A DNA stretch of 39,677 nt, taken from assembly GCA_902801685.1 (NCBI GenBank), contig CADCIZ010000007.1, forward strand, positions 1-39,677, given 5' to 3'. Under the pieces are notes generated by a model that had not been told where the DNA came from, did no database searches, and worked only from the letters and a program-made list of their open reading frames with translations. A program made the position numbers and the translations under genes. Shown here one piece after another: positions 8,478-18,062 of this stretch. Source of the DNA: an uncultured Erysipelotrichaceae bacterium. Lineage in GTDB: Bacteria > Bacillota_I > Bacilli_A > RF39 > UBA660. How positions within the stretch are numbered: position 1 is the stretch's first letter; every line of letters begins with the position of its first letter.

Positions 8478-11075
8478 TTATCTTAAATCACTCTTTTTGA
8501 TTCTATATACATTAGCATATTTATAATCCCCATATGCACTATCAGATACATTAGTAGATGCAATACCAATATAAATATAATCACCTAAGTAATCTAATCC
8601 TTCTGCCTCAAGATACAAATCTTTAGATTCAAATATTTTATTATGTTTAATTAGTTTTCCACTCGTAGAATCATAAGTATCAATATAAGCAACAGAGTAT
8701 CTTAAACTATTACTTCCAGAATCAATTCCTTCACCATAATAAATATAAATATACTTACCATCAAGTGCATATCCCTGCATATCATATGGTGTATCTTTAA
8801 TATCAATACCACGTATATAACTTCCAACAGTCATATTGTTTTTATTATAATTATATAATCTAAATCTTTGAGTTCCATCGTTAATTCTTGCCATATAAAT
8901 ATTATGGTTAAAATCTATTTTAAATGATTCTCTTTTTAATTTAAAGGCATCAAACAAGAAATCTCTTTTACCTTTAGATGTAATTTTATATGCTTTATGT
9001 CCATGAGCATCTTTTTCATATGCTGTATCAACATCACAAGTTGTCATTAATACACCAGAAGGAATTGTAAAGAAACCGTGTCCACATTTTTTCTCTCTGA
9101 ATATCTCTTGCATTGATAAATCAGTACGTGATATTTTAGTTATTATGAGTTCAGAAGGTGTAGAATCAATATTAGAATAAGGACTCTTTCCAAAATTATC
9201 TTGTGATACGTATACATCACTATCATTTACATAAATATCTTGAATTACTTTTTGTCTGTATAAACCAGTTGTAGGTAATTCTAGGGTTGCGAATACTTTT
9301 TCAGCATTAACAGAAAAGACATTTTTTAAATCAACCCACTCAGCATACATTGTAATTTCTTCTCCTGGATTTGCTGTTTCTGCTACCGTTGTCATATCTT
9401 TGTAGATTTGATATCCATATTTTTCGCACGTTGCTTTATCAGCATAACCTTTACTACTTTGAGACTTATTTTTGTAACATGCCCATTTATTTGTTGAATT
9501 ATTTTTTATTCTCCATCCTTTTAATAATTTACCATTATTAGTAAATTTATTATGACTTAACTTAGTTTTTTTGCCATAAGTAATCACCTGATCTGACATA
9601 GTACCAGTACCACCACTTGCATCATAATGAATTACAAACGATTTATTATTTGCAGCAACCTTCTCCCACTCAGCATACATTGTAATTATTTCCCCTGGAT
9701 TTGCTGTTTCTGCAACTGTTGCCATATCCTTATAGATTTGATAACCATATTTTTCACATGTTGTTTTGTCGGTATATCCTTTATCAGATTTATCAGCGTT
9801 TTTATAGCAAGCCCAAGTTTCTACACCAGCACTACTAGTTCTAGTATTATTTAGTATTTTCCATCCTTTAAATGTATAACCTTTTCTTGTAAAATTATTT
9901 TCACTTAGTTTTGTACTTGTACCATAAGTAATTGTTTGGTCTTTCATAGTACCTACTCCACCACTTGCATTATATTTTATCGTAAAATAATTAACAGTAA
10001 CTAAAACTTTTTCCCACTCAGCATACATTGTAATTACTTCTCCTGGATTTGCTGTTTCTGCAACCATTATATTATCTTCATATAATTGGTATCCATATTT
10101 TTCACATGTAGTTTTATCGGCATATCCTTTTTCAGATTTATCAGCATTTTTATAACATGCCCACATCTCTTTACCATTATTCTTAGTTCTAGTATTATTT
10201 AGTATTTTCCATCCTTTAAATGTATATCCATTTCTTGTAAACTTATTTTCATTAAGCGGTGTGCTTGTACCATAAGTAATTACTTGGTCTTTCATACTAC
10301 CTACTCCACCATTAGCATCATATTTTATCGTAAAATAATCAACATTAGTACCTACACTAGATCTCTCTTTTGTATTAACCATAGAATTAATCATATTATA
10401 ATCACTAATATTAACAACTCCATCTTTATTAATATCCGCAACTACTAACTGTAAACTATCTAAAGTAATCTGACCATCGATATATCCACTAATAATTTGT
10501 AAATCATTATTATCTATCTTTTTATCAGAATTTACATCCCCAGCAATATAATAGAATTTAATTGCATCTACTACATCAGACTTTTCACATCTATTAGATA
10601 CACTGTTATATCCAGTAGGACAAATCTTATCAATACCAATATTATACTTAGAACTATCATTAATACTTGAAGTACTAACTCTAGTTCCAGAAATAGCCCT
10701 CTGGAGAAGCGCTAAATCAGTTTCATTAACTACTTTATCCTTATTAATATCACTAACCAAAAGTTGATTCTCATTAAACTGTGTTTTATTACTCATGTAT
10801 AATTGTACATAAGTAACATCAGACACATTGAAAACACCATCTAAATTAGCATCACCAACCAACAATTTATTAGCATATATAATATTAGTACATTTATTAC
10901 CTTCAAGTGTATATGACGGATCCTTACAATAATAATAAACATTACTAGTAACAGAATTACCTTTAAGCAAATTAAAAATAATATTATTATTAAATCCTAA
11001 AAAAATAAATATAAAAATCATTGTCAAAGAAACAATACTCGGTACAATAAATCTTTTATCACGAAACATATTCAT
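8478..11075 (-). CDS. Exported repeat protein: dockerin-like domains, three InlB-type repeats, propeller-like C-terminus
   Basis: The 865-residue protein has a basic start and one strong hydrophobic segment (about 9-29), a signal peptide or membrane anchor. Two dockerin-like regions follow (71-130 and 178-233). Each has duplicated calcium loops of the type GDANLDGVFNVSD and ADINKDGVVNISD. Three InlB/Flg_new-type repeats (247-354, 363-470, 479-580) read YDANGG...ITYGT...GYTFKGW...MYAEW. Each carries an extra segment of about 40 residues with WACYKN...TTCEKYGYQ, giving two cysteines per repeat. The last 280 residues contain MQGYALDGKYIYIYYGE and EAEGLDYLGDYIYIG, resembling TagC/phage-receptor-type beta propellers (tentative). 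No LPXTG is seen. AGGAG precedes the ATG. Confidence 0.85.
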   Translation of the reverse strand: MNMFRDKRFIVPSIVSLTMIFIFIFLGFNNNIIFNLLKGNSVTSNVYYYCKDPSYTLEGNKCTNIIYANKLLVGDANLDGVFNVSDVTYVQLYMSNKTQFNENQLLVSDINKDKVVNETDLALLQRAISGTRVSTSSINDSSKYNIGIDKICPTGYNSVSNRCEKSDVVDAIKFYYIAGDVNSDKKIDNNDLQIISGYIDGQITLDSLQLVVADINKDGVVNISDYNMINSMVNTKERSSVGTNVDYFTIKYDANGGVGSMKDQVITYGTSTPLNENKFTRNGYTFKGWKILNNTRTKNNGKEMWACYKNADKSEKGYADKTTCEKYGYQLYEDNIMVAETANPGEVITMYAEWEKVLVTVNYFTIKYNASGGVGTMKDQTITYGTSTKLSENNFTRKGYTFKGWKILNNTRTSSAGVETWACYKNADKSDKGYTDKTTCEKYGYQIYKDMATVAETANPGEIITMYAEWEKVAANNKSFVIHYDASGGTGTMSDQVITYGKKTKLSHNKFTNNGKLLKGWRIKNNSTNKWACYKNKSQSSKGYADKATCEKYGYQIYKDMTTVAETANPGEEITMYAEWVDLKNVFSVNAEKVFATLELPTTGLYRQKVIQDIYVNDSDVYVSQDNFGKSPYSNIDSTPSELIITKISRTDLSMQEIFREKKCGHGFFTIPSGVLMTTCDVDTAYEKDAHGHKAYKITSKGKRDFLFDAFKLKRESFKIDFNHNIYMARINDGTQRFRLYNYNKNNMTVGSYIRGIDIKDTPYDMQGYALDGKYIYIYYGEGIDSGSNSLRYSVAYIDTYDSTSGKLIKHNKIFESKDLYLEAEGLDYLGDYIYIGIASTNVSDSAYGDYKYANVYRIKKSDLR
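9336..9641 (-). repeat. InlB-type repeat unit 3
   Basis: Encodes residues 479-580 of the surface protein. It is the most diverged of the three copies and shorter in the middle, but keeps WACYKN, the CEKYGYQIYKD stretch and AETANPGE. Confidence 0.8.
9666..9989 (-). repeat. InlB-type repeat unit 2
   Basis: Encodes residues 363-470. It is nearly the same as unit 1 in protein and DNA, which points to recent tandem duplication. Confidence 0.85.
10014..10337 (-). repeat. InlB-type repeat unit 1
   Basis: Encodes residues 247-354, the first of the three tandem units. The inserted cysteine segment lies at about 305-335. Confidence 0.85.
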
Positions 11076-11107
11076 AACACATCTCTCCTACAATAAAATG
11101 TTATCAC

Positions 11108-11137
11108 ATTATACATAAAAAATCTAGTATATTTCAA
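11108..11137 (-). promoter_or_regulatory. Promoter of the surface-protein gene
   Basis: TTGAAA (11132-11137) and TATAAT (11108-11113) are 18 bp apart, about 30 bases before the AGGAG and ATG at 11075. The spacer contains the recurring word AAATATACTAG on the minus strand. Confidence 0.6.
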
Positions 11138-11165
11138 AATAAAAACAAGAAAATTAATTCTTGTT
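11137..11165 (-). terminator. Intrinsic terminator of efp
   Basis: A perfect 8-bp stem (AACAAGAA/TTCTTGTT) begins at the efp stop codon and is followed by T5ATTTT on the minus strand. Confidence 0.85.
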
Positions 11166-11724
11166 AATTTGCTCTTGATGCATATTTTCCATCAGCAGTA
11201 TATACTACTATTTTTTCACCTTGTTCAATGAATAATGGAACTCTTACAGTAAGTCCTGTTTCAAGTTTTGCATCTTTAGTTGCATTAGTTGCAGTATTAC
11301 CTTTTACTGCAGGTTCTGTTTCTATTACTTCAAGTTCAACTTTTTCTGGCATGATAATACCAAGTAATTCTCCTTCATAGAATGAAAGTAATACGTCTAA
11401 TCCTTCTTTTAGGTATGATACATTATCTCCTAATTGTTCTTTAGTTAAATCCATTTGTTCATATGTTTCCATATTCATGAAGTTATAATTATCACCATTT
11501 GCGTATAAGAATTGCATTCCTACTTTTTCAATCATGGCTTTTTCTAACTTAACTCCAGAATTAAATCTTTTTTCAATAATAGATCCTGTTCTTAAATTTT
11601 TAAGTTTCGCTTGAACAAATGCAGCTCCCTTACCAGGTTTAACATGAGAAAACTCTAATACTGTATAGATATTACCCTCAAATAGAATAGTCATACCATT
11701 TTTTATATCATTTACATTTATCAT
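11164..11724 (-). CDS. efp: Translation elongation factor P
   Basis: The 186-residue EF-P relieves ribosome stalling at polyproline stretches. The N-terminal KOW-like domain has HVKPGKGAAFVQ with the tip lysine at position 32, the residue modified in many bacteria. The two OB domains follow, ending with the conserved TGLTVRVPLFIEQGEKI...DGKYASRA. Length and sequence are normal for Firmicutes. GGAG for this gene overlaps the rpmG stop region 12 bases upstream, so the two are co-transcribed. No modification enzyme gene is in the window. Confidence 0.98.
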   Translation of the reverse strand: MINVNDIKNGMTILFEGNIYTVLEFSHVKPGKGAAFVQAKLKNLRTGSIIEKRFNSGVKLEKAMIEKVGMQFLYANGDNYNFMNMETYEQMDLTKEQLGDNVSYLKEGLDVLLSFYEGELLGIIMPEKVELEVIETEPAVKGNTATNATKDAKLETGLTVRVPLFIEQGEKIVVYTADGKYASRAN

Positions 11725-11736
11725 AAACTACTCCTT

Positions 11737-11904
11737 CTATTTTTCTTCTTTATGAAGAGTTGATTTTCTACATTTTGGACAGAATTTATTTAATTCTAAC
11801 TTATCTGCAGTATTTCTTTTATTCTTTTCTGTACGATAGTTTTGTTCTTTACATTCAGTACATTTTAAAGTTATTCTTTGTCTTGCTTCTCCTTTTTTTG
11901 CCAT
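11737..11904 (-). CDS. rpmG: Ribosomal protein L33 (zinc-binding form)
   Basis: A 55-residue protein starting [18 protein letters not shown] and ending HKEEK. It has two CxxC pairs (Cys15/Cys18 and Cys42/Cys45), the C+ zinc-ribbon form, plus the L33 core [10 protein letters not shown] and [13 protein letters not shown] lies eight bases before the ATG. It is followed closely by efp. The gene is short but clear. Confidence 0.95.
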   Translation of the reverse strand: MAKKGEARQRITLKCTECKEQNYRTEKNKRNTADKLELNKFCPKCRKSTLHKEEK

Positions 11905-11937
11905 ATAAATTGCCTCCTTCTTTAAAAACGCTACTAT

Positions 11938-11965
11938 ATTATAACAGATTATTGATAAAATTCAA
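11938..11965 (-). promoter_or_regulatory. Promoter of rpmG-efp
   Basis: TTGAAT (11960-11965) and TATAAT (11938-11943) are 16 bp apart. The -35 box lies in the last codons of the PBP gene, which has no terminator of its own. Confidence 0.65.
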
Positions 11966-14090
11966 AGTATTTTTCCGTAACTTTTTTAGTTATTCGCATA
12001 TTTACCTTAGACATTCCGTTATAATCGGTATTAGGACCAGCTACATCTGGAGAAATAATAGTAAATGTTACTTTAGGTACATCACTAGGTGCATATCCCG
12101 CAAATGATGCAGAGATTGTTTCTGTATCTATCTTACCATCGCCATCTGAATCAATAAAACTTTCTGCCGTACCAGTTTTACCAGCCGCATTTCTAGAATG
12201 CTCTACATAACCACTACCAGTACCTCCGGCATCTACTACTTGTTTAAATCCCTCATGAACTCTATCTAAAAATTCTTGCTTAGTATCAACTGTATTTAAT
12301 ACATCAGTATCAAATGTATAAATCTTTTTACTTAATGCATCTTTAGTAGTTCCATCATATACTTCTTTAAGTAAATGAGGTCTAATTCTTTTACCATTCA
12401 TAGCAATTGTAGATATATATTGTGATAATTCAATTGGTGTATAAGTATCATATTGTCCAATAGAAAAGTCTAGTAAGTATCCTGATAAAGTATTTTCTCC
12501 TTTATATCCTAAAGCCTCGTTTGGTAAGTCTATTCCAGTCTTAGTACCTAAACCAAATTCTTTAAAGGTATTTCTGTAAGTATCAAAAGCAGTTGTATCT
12601 ATCTTAAGTGGACCATCGTATACATAGTTTCCTTTACCTACTTTAATAGCAGTTTGGAACTGATATGTATTTGATGAATACTTTAAAGCAGCAACATCAT
12701 CTATCATACCATAAGTATGAAATGAACATTTAAGTGGGGTAGCTGCTATTTTAATACATTCATCATTTCTTACCTCACCTATTTTTAAAGCCCCAGTATT
12801 ATAACCAACTATATGAGAGGCACCTTTAACAACTGATCCAGGGGTAACAGATGATGTAATAACTCCTGGAGTATAATCTACTACATCTAAACTACCATCT
12901 TCTTTTGTAACTACTCTTTTACCTACCATGGCTAAAATCTCACCTGTATTAGGTTCTGTTATAATTACAAATGTTTTAGAGAAATATTCGGTATTTGGTT
13001 CAGTCTTGGCAGCTAATAATTCTTCTGCAATAATATTTTCAATTTGTATTTGTAAATCTATATCTATAGATAATACTAAATCATTACCTCGAGTACCTTT
13101 TTTTATCTCTTTATAAGTTCCATCACTCATAATTTCATAAGTAGACTTATTTCCTTTTAAGTAATCTTCATATTGATACTCTAAATAACTAGTACCTACT
13201 CTATCAGTTAAAGCGTAGCCTTTCTTTAAATAATCCTTTTTAAGTTCAGATGGAATACCATTTTCACTAGTCGATACCTTACCCATTATTGCTTTTAAAG
13301 TATTTCCATAAGGATAACTTCTTTGCCAATCAAGTTTAGTGTCAATTCCTGGTAAGTCATCTAATGCTTCTGCAACCCTCGCAAACTCTTCATCAGTAAC
13401 GCCTTCATTTTTAATAGTTTTCTCAGCATAAGAATATCCTTTATTCATTAAGTAATATATATATGCAGCCTCTCTATCATCATCAGTTAATGCTTCTAAC
13501 TCTTCATCAGTTATTCTTTTTTTCTCTAGTGTATATATCTCATCACTAGTCATCTTTCTTTCCTTAACTTTTTTCCACTCTTTATCTTTTATTTTAGCTC
13601 TAGCTTTCTTTAAATTAGTCTTAACCCAAAATGTTCTAATTGCATCATCAGTTAATTTAGAATAATCTACATCTATATAATTACCTAGTTTATAAGCAAG
13701 AGCTATCTCTTCTTTAGCAGTTACCATGTTCTGTTTTTTATAATATATAGTTTTTACTGCCTCGTTATCTACTATTATTTTACCATTTCTATCATATATT
13801 CTACCTCTTGGAGTACTAGGTCCGTCAACTATTTTTTTAGTAAGTCTTTTTAATTCTACTTTATAATCATCATACTTAATTACTTGCATGTATACTATTT
13901 TCGCAATTAATCCTATCATTAATAAAAGTATTAATACAATTATTATTTTATATCTTCTCTCAATTATTATGCCAATTTTATCCTTTCTTCTATCTACAAC
14001 TTTATTAAGTTTTTTGCTCTTTGTATTATTATTTTTTTTCTTTACTTTATATTTGCTTTTATTTATTTTAGATTTCTTTAATTTTTTCAT
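11949..14090 (-). CDS. Class B penicillin-binding protein (peptidoglycan transpeptidase)
   Basis: A bitopic cell-wall cross-linking enzyme of 713 residues. It has a Lys/Asn-rich cytoplasmic tail of about 45 residues, one membrane helix (about 46-68) and the dimerisation domain starting [14 protein letters not shown] long inserted Lys/Glu-rich region (about 120-245) comes before the transpeptidase domain with SVVK (Ser419), SSN (470-472) and KTGT (636-639). The C-terminus lacks PASTA repeats. The order fits PBP2/PbpA-type elongation or FtsI-type division enzymes; I cannot decide which. No good Shine-Dalgarno precedes the ATGs at 14105 or 14090, or the TTG at 14111. A small frame with its own ribosome binding site overlaps the start. 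The 14090 ATG is chosen because the protein then begins MKKLKKSK. Confidence 0.92.
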   Translation of the reverse strand: MKKLKKSKINKSKYKVKKKNNNTKSKKLNKVVDRRKDKIGIIIERRYKIIIVLILLLMIGLIAKIVYMQVIKYDDYKVELKRLTKKIVDGPSTPRGRIYDRNGKIIVDNEAVKTIYYKKQNMVTAKEEIALAYKLGNYIDVDYSKLTDDAIRTFWVKTNLKKARAKIKDKEWKKVKERKMTSDEIYTLEKKRITDEELEALTDDDREAAYIYYLMNKGYSYAEKTIKNEGVTDEEFARVAEALDDLPGIDTKLDWQRSYPYGNTLKAIMGKVSTSENGIPSELKKDYLKKGYALTDRVGTSYLEYQYEDYLKGNKSTYEIMSDGTYKEIKKGTRGNDLVLSIDIDLQIQIENIIAEELLAAKTEPNTEYFSKTFVIITEPNTGEILAMVGKRVVTKEDGSLDVVDYTPGVITSSVTPGSVVKGASHIVGYNTGALKIGEVRNDECIKIAATPLKCSFHTYGMIDDVAALKYSSNTYQFQTAIKVGKGNYVYDGPLKIDTTAFDTYRNTFKEFGLGTKTGIDLPNEALGYKGENTLSGYLLDFSIGQYDTYTPIELSQYISTIAMNGKRIRPHLLKEVYDGTTKDALSKKIYTFDTDVLNTVDTKQEFLDRVHEGFKQVVDAGGTGSGYVEHSRNAAGKTGTAESFIDSDGDGKIDTETISASFAGYAPSDVPKVTFTIISPDVAGPNTDYNGMSKVNMRITKKVTEKYFEFYQ

Positions 14091-14166
14091 ATAAAGTATT
14101 GGCATAATCAAAATTTATAATTGAGATAAAGTTATTAATACTATTTAATTTTATTTTTTTAAACAT
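14068..14166 (-). CDS. Possible 32-aa leader peptide overlapping the PBP start
   Basis: An ATG at 14166 preceded by GGGTGAT opens a 32-codon frame (MFKKIKLNSINNF...) that ends with TAA 20 bases inside the PBP frame. It has the only convincing ribosome binding site in this leader. It could couple translation into the PBP gene, or be a chance frame in AT-rich DNA. Confidence 0.35.
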   Translation of the reverse strand: MFKKIKLNSINNFISIINFDYANTLYEKIKEI

Positions 14167-14231
14167 TCTATCACCCACTATTAATCTATTCATCTTATAT
14201 TATTTTAATCATATAATATAATGGTGAATAT

Positions 14232-14495
14232 ATGAAAGACAAATTACTAAAAAATTATATAAATAATTTAAAAAAAGAAGATATTAATGCATTCGCGCTT
14301 AATAATAATATTACTTTATCTAATACAGAATTAGATATTATCTATGATACTATTAAAAATGATTATAGTAATCTTTTATATGGTAATCATGATATAGTAT
14401 TTGAACAATTAAAAACTAAAGTATCAACTGATAACTATGATAAAATTATTGATTTATTTTTTGAATATAAAAAGAAATATGCCTATTTTTTATAA
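14232..14495 (+). CDS. DUF2624-like small protein (YqfT type)
   Basis: An 87-residue helical protein. Its pattern of an early Ala/Ile helix, a short loop, IIYDTIKNDY, and a final IIDLFFEYKKKY helix fits the DUF2624 family. In Bacillus that family's gene (yqfT) sits beside the endonuclease IV gene (yqfS), and here it overlaps nfo by 13 bases at the 3' ends. The relative orientation is convergent. GGTGA lies before the ATG; a TATAAT at 14212-14217 would leave a very short leader. Function unknown; the family call rests on pattern and position. Confidence 0.65.
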   Translation: MKDKLLKNYINNLKKEDINAFALNNNITLSNTELDIIYDTIKNDYSNLLYGNHDIVFEQLKTKVSTDNYDKIIDLFFEYKKKYAYFL

Positions 14496-15373
14496 TAATC
14501 GATAATATCTCTTATTAAGTTATCATTAAACTTCTTATTTCTAATCATTTCTATTTCAAAAAGGTAAGGTGGATACTTAGTATCTTCTCCAACATATGGT
14601 GTTTCTAATATTTTAGGAACATCTTTTAATTTTTCATGATATATAACTTGCATTAATTTATTAAAACCAATATATCCTAATCCTATATTTTCATGTCTAT
14701 CTTTATGAGAACCTAAGCAATTTTTAGAATCATTGATATGAACTACTGCTAGTTTATCTAAACCTATTATACTATCAAATTCTTCTAATATTTTGTCGAA
14801 ATCACTAAGATCGTACCCAGCATCATTAATGTGACAGGTATCTAAGCATACTTTTATATGATTACTTCCTACTTTATCAATAATACTTTTTATCTCTTCA
14901 AAAGACCTACCTATCTCACTACCTTTACCTGCCATAGTTTCTAGACATATATCTACATTTGTATTATCATCTATAGAGTTTTTAAGTACATCTACAATAT
15001 TGTTAATACCAACATCTACTCCAAGTCCAACATGACTTCCTGGATGTAAAACAAGTTTAGTAACCCCCAGTTTTCCTACTCTAGATACCTCTTGTTTTAA
15101 GAAGCTTATATTAAAATCTCTATTTTTACTATTTGCTGGATTAATAATATACGGAGCATGTACTACTACATCATTAATATCTATATTATTAGATATCATT
15201 AACATTTTTGCTTCTTCTATTAACTTATCATCTAATTCTACTCTTTTAGTGTTTTGTGGAGCACCTGTATAAAACATAAAAGTATTAGCTTTATAGCTTA
15301 GTGCTTCTGTAACACTTAGTAACATTTGTTTATCTTTATTAAAAGATACATGGCTTCCTATTATTAGTTGCAT
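14483..15373 (-). CDS. nfo: Endonuclease IV (AP endonuclease)
   Basis: A 296-residue TIM-barrel AP endonuclease that cuts DNA 5' to abasic sites in base-excision repair. Zinc-site motifs are present: GSHVSF near the N-terminus, VVHAPYIIN, LHPGSHVG, ICLETMAGKG, CLDTCHINDAGYD and HINDSKNCLGSHKDRHENIGLG. Length is normal. GGAG precedes the ATG. An extended -10 (TGATATAAT, 15398-15406) just after the previous terminator probably starts a single-gene transcript. Confidence 0.97.
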   Translation of the reverse strand: MQLIIGSHVSFNKDKQMLLSVTEALSYKANTFMFYTGAPQNTKRVELDDKLIEEAKMLMISNNIDINDVVVHAPYIINPANSKNRDFNISFLKQEVSRVGKLGVTKLVLHPGSHVGLGVDVGINNIVDVLKNSIDDNTNVDICLETMAGKGSEIGRSFEEIKSIIDKVGSNHIKVCLDTCHINDAGYDLSDFDKILEEFDSIIGLDKLAVVHINDSKNCLGSHKDRHENIGLGYIGFNKLMQVIYHEKLKDVPKILETPYVGEDTKYPPYLFEIEMIRNKKFNDNLIRDIIDYYKK

Positions 15374-15405
15374 AAATCTTCTCCTTTAACTTTTTCAATT
15401 ATATC

Positions 15406-15438
15406 AAAAAAACATATCTTTTGAAATATGTTTTTTAA
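15406..15438. terminator. Terminator between the ABC transporter gene and nfo
   Basis: A perfect 11-bp stem (AAAAAACATAT/ATATGTTTTTT) with an 8-base loop gives a T-tract in both directions. It ends the ABC transporter transcript on the minus strand. Confidence 0.85.
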
Positions 15439-15469
15439 AATATGTCTTTTAAAATATTCATATATTATA

Positions 15470-17959
15470 CTATTCTTCTCTTAAAGCTATTACTGGATCT
15501 TTCTTACTTGCTATCTTCGACGGAACTAATCCTGCAATAAATGTTAAGAATACACTTATTAATATTAATACTAGTGCGGCAGATAGAGGTAAATGCATGA
15601 TATTATTTATATTTAACGCATGCGATACTATAACATTACCAAGTAACGATAATAGTAGAGTAATTATAATACCTAGTATTCCTGCTGCAAGACCTTCAAT
15701 TATCGCTTCTGCATTAAATACACGAGATATATCTTTTTTACGTGCACCAATTGCTCTTAATATTCCTATTTCTTTCCTTCTTTCAAGTACTGATATATAA
15801 GTAATAATACCTATCATTATACTAGATACAACAAGAGAAATACCTACAAAAGCAATTAATACATAACTAATAACATTTACAATAGATGTTACACTTTTCA
15901 TCATCATACCAACTGTATCAGTATAAGTTATTTTATCTGCTTCACTTTTTTTACTATTATACTTTTTAATAATATCAACAATTTTATCTTTAGATTTAAA
16001 ATCTTTAGGATAAATATTTATTTTATCTGGATCATCAGTATCAACTGAGCCTAATTTCTTTAAATTATCTTGGTATGTACATTTAGTATCCATAATATTC
16101 TCTATATAAGATTTAATATCTACATCGCTTAATGTATAAATACTAGGATCAATACTAATATTTATATCATCAAAACTTCTACCGGTAAATACATTTATAC
16201 CAGGATTTTCTCTTTGACTTTTTACTATTTCACTATCATTAATTTTATCAATTACATAATTAGTTAAATCTTTAGTATAACCAATAGCTCCCGTAGTAGT
16301 TAAAGCAGTATCTTCATGCGATTTTATTATACCTACCACTCTAATAGTTTCACCACTATTTACCAACTCATTTACATAATCATCATTATTAGATTTATCA
16401 ATCCATATACCATTTTCAAGCACATAATAATCACTATTAAATACTAGTTTATAATTTAATCCTAATAAATCATCATAATTATATTCTTCTATTTTTGATT
16501 TAGCATCTTCGCCATTTTCACTTTTCTTAACCATATCTTCTAATTCACTTTTGCTTTTTAACCCTAATGCATATAAAGTATAATCACTAATCTCGTTATT
16601 AGAATCAATCATCACAACTACTTCATTATAATTCTTAGGAAGATTTCCAGCAACTAAATCATAATTATCAAGTAACATCTTATCATTATCAAATAATTCT
16701 ACAAAGACATTGTTATTATCAGAAAATTGCATAAACCTACTAATTACTCCTAAGTTTTCATAAATATTGGTTGGATTTACCTTTAAAGTATTACCATCAA
16801 CATCAGTTGTAAATAAATTTATATCTAAATCATATCCATACTGGATATCATTTGCATACTTACTTATATTTTTATTATTATCAATATAAGTCTTAAAGTC
16901 CTTTAAGTTATTAACCTTTACTTTAAAAGATGTAAGTAAGTCGTTTAAGACATTATTAGAACGTATTTTATCATCTTTATAATGCTTACTTTTAGTCTTC
17001 ATCATATTCAGCATCATACTAGTCATATCCATAGAATTCTTCTCAACAGTAAGTGGATAATTAGATAATGCTTCTTCTTCCTTATCATTTATATAATTTG
17101 ATACACCATTAGATAAACTAAGTATTAAAGCAATGCCAATAATACCAATAGAACCCGCAAAAGCAGTTAAAAATGTTCTTGCTTTTTTAGTCATTAAATT
17201 ATTTAAACTAAGACTCATAGCTGTTAGAAATGACATCGATGTTTTCTTACCAATAGTTGAATTAGCTGACTCTTCTTCACCATCATATTTATTGGAGTCA
17301 TCTATAATCTCACCATCTTTTAGCTTAACTATTCTAGTTGAATAATCTCGTGCAAGTTCTGGATTATGAGTTACCATGATAACTAATCTATCAGCGGCAA
17401 TCTCTTTTAACAAAACCATAATCTGTACACTAGTTTTACTATCTAACGCACCAGTAGGTTCATCAGCAAGTAATATATCTGGATCATTTACTAAGGCTCT
17501 TGCAATCGCAACACGTTGCATCTGACCTCCTGACATCTCACTAGGTTTCTTATGCGCGTGCTCTTTAAGTCCCACTTTTTTTAAAGCATCAAGTGCTCTT
17601 TTTCTTCTTTCTTTTTTACCTACTCCACTTAAAGTTAATGCAAGTTCTACATTCGATAGAGCTGTTTGATGCGATATTAGATTATAACTTTGAAATACAA
17701 ATCCTACTTTATGATTACGATATGTATCCCAATTACTATCTTTATACTTTTTTGTACTAATACCATTAATAATTAAATCTCCTGTTGTGTATCTATCAAG
17801 TCCACCAATAATGTTTAACATAGTAGTTTTACCACTACCAGAAGCCCCTAATATAGATACAAATTCATTATCTCTAAACTTAATACTAACTTTATTAAGA
17901 GCTTTTTGAGTTAATTCTTTTGTTTTATAAATTTTAGTAACATTTTTTAATTCAAGCAT
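15470..17959 (-). CDS. Fused ABC transporter ATPase-permease (MacB/FtsX type)
   Basis: An 829-residue fusion. The N-terminal ATPase has Walker A GASGSGKT (38-45), the Q-loop FVFQSYN, signature SGGQMQR (143-149), Walker B ILLADEP (162-168) and the switch MVTHN. A first membrane helix follows (about 262-285), then a large extracytoplasmic region of about 400 residues. Three C-terminal FtsX helices contain ERRKEIGILRAIGARKKDI and end near AGLVPSKIASKKDPVIALR. Such proteins are mechanotransmission or export machines for lipoproteins, peptides or antibiotics rather than classic importers. The substrate is unknown and there is no adjacent two-component system. GGTG lies before the ATG; a TATAAT at 17985-17990 is the likely -10. 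Confidence 0.93.
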   Translation of the reverse strand: MLELKNVTKIYKTKELTQKALNKVSIKFRDNEFVSILGASGSGKTTMLNIIGGLDRYTTGDLIINGISTKKYKDSNWDTYRNHKVGFVFQSYNLISHQTALSNVELALTLSGVGKKERRKRALDALKKVGLKEHAHKKPSEMSGGQMQRVAIARALVNDPDILLADEPTGALDSKTSVQIMVLLKEIAADRLVIMVTHNPELARDYSTRIVKLKDGEIIDDSNKYDGEEESANSTIGKKTSMSFLTAMSLSLNNLMTKKARTFLTAFAGSIGIIGIALILSLSNGVSNYINDKEEEALSNYPLTVEKNSMDMTSMMLNMMKTKSKHYKDDKIRSNNVLNDLLTSFKVKVNNLKDFKTYIDNNKNISKYANDIQYGYDLDINLFTTDVDGNTLKVNPTNIYENLGVISRFMQFSDNNNVFVELFDNDKMLLDNYDLVAGNLPKNYNEVVVMIDSNNEISDYTLYALGLKSKSELEDMVKKSENGEDAKSKIEEYNYDDLLGLNYKLVFNSDYYVLENGIWIDKSNNDDYVNELVNSGETIRVVGIIKSHEDTALTTTGAIGYTKDLTNYVIDKINDSEIVKSQRENPGINVFTGRSFDDINISIDPSIYTLSDVDIKSYIENIMDTKCTYQDNLKKLGSVDTDDPDKINIYPKDFKSKDKIVDIIKKYNSKKSEADKITYTDTVGMMMKSVTSIVNVISYVLIAFVGISLVVSSIMIGIITYISVLERRKEIGILRAIGARKKDISRVFNAEAIIEGLAAGILGIIITLLLSLLGNVIVSHALNINNIMHLPLSAALVLILISVFLTFIAGLVPSKIASKKDPVIALREE

Positions 17960-18025
17960 ATTTCACCTTTTCCTTCCTATTAATATTATACAACAAAACT
18001 AGTATATTTTCCTTTTTTGTAGTGA

Positions 18026-18058
18026 TTAAAAATCAAGAAACTTTAAAATTTCTTGATT
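18026..18058 (-). terminator. Terminator of the C11 protease-PrsW operon
   Basis: A perfect 10-bp stem (AATCAAGAAA/TTTCTTGATT) is followed by TTTTTAAT on the minus strand, directly after the PrsW-like gene. Confidence 0.8.
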
Positions 18059-18062
18059 ATAA

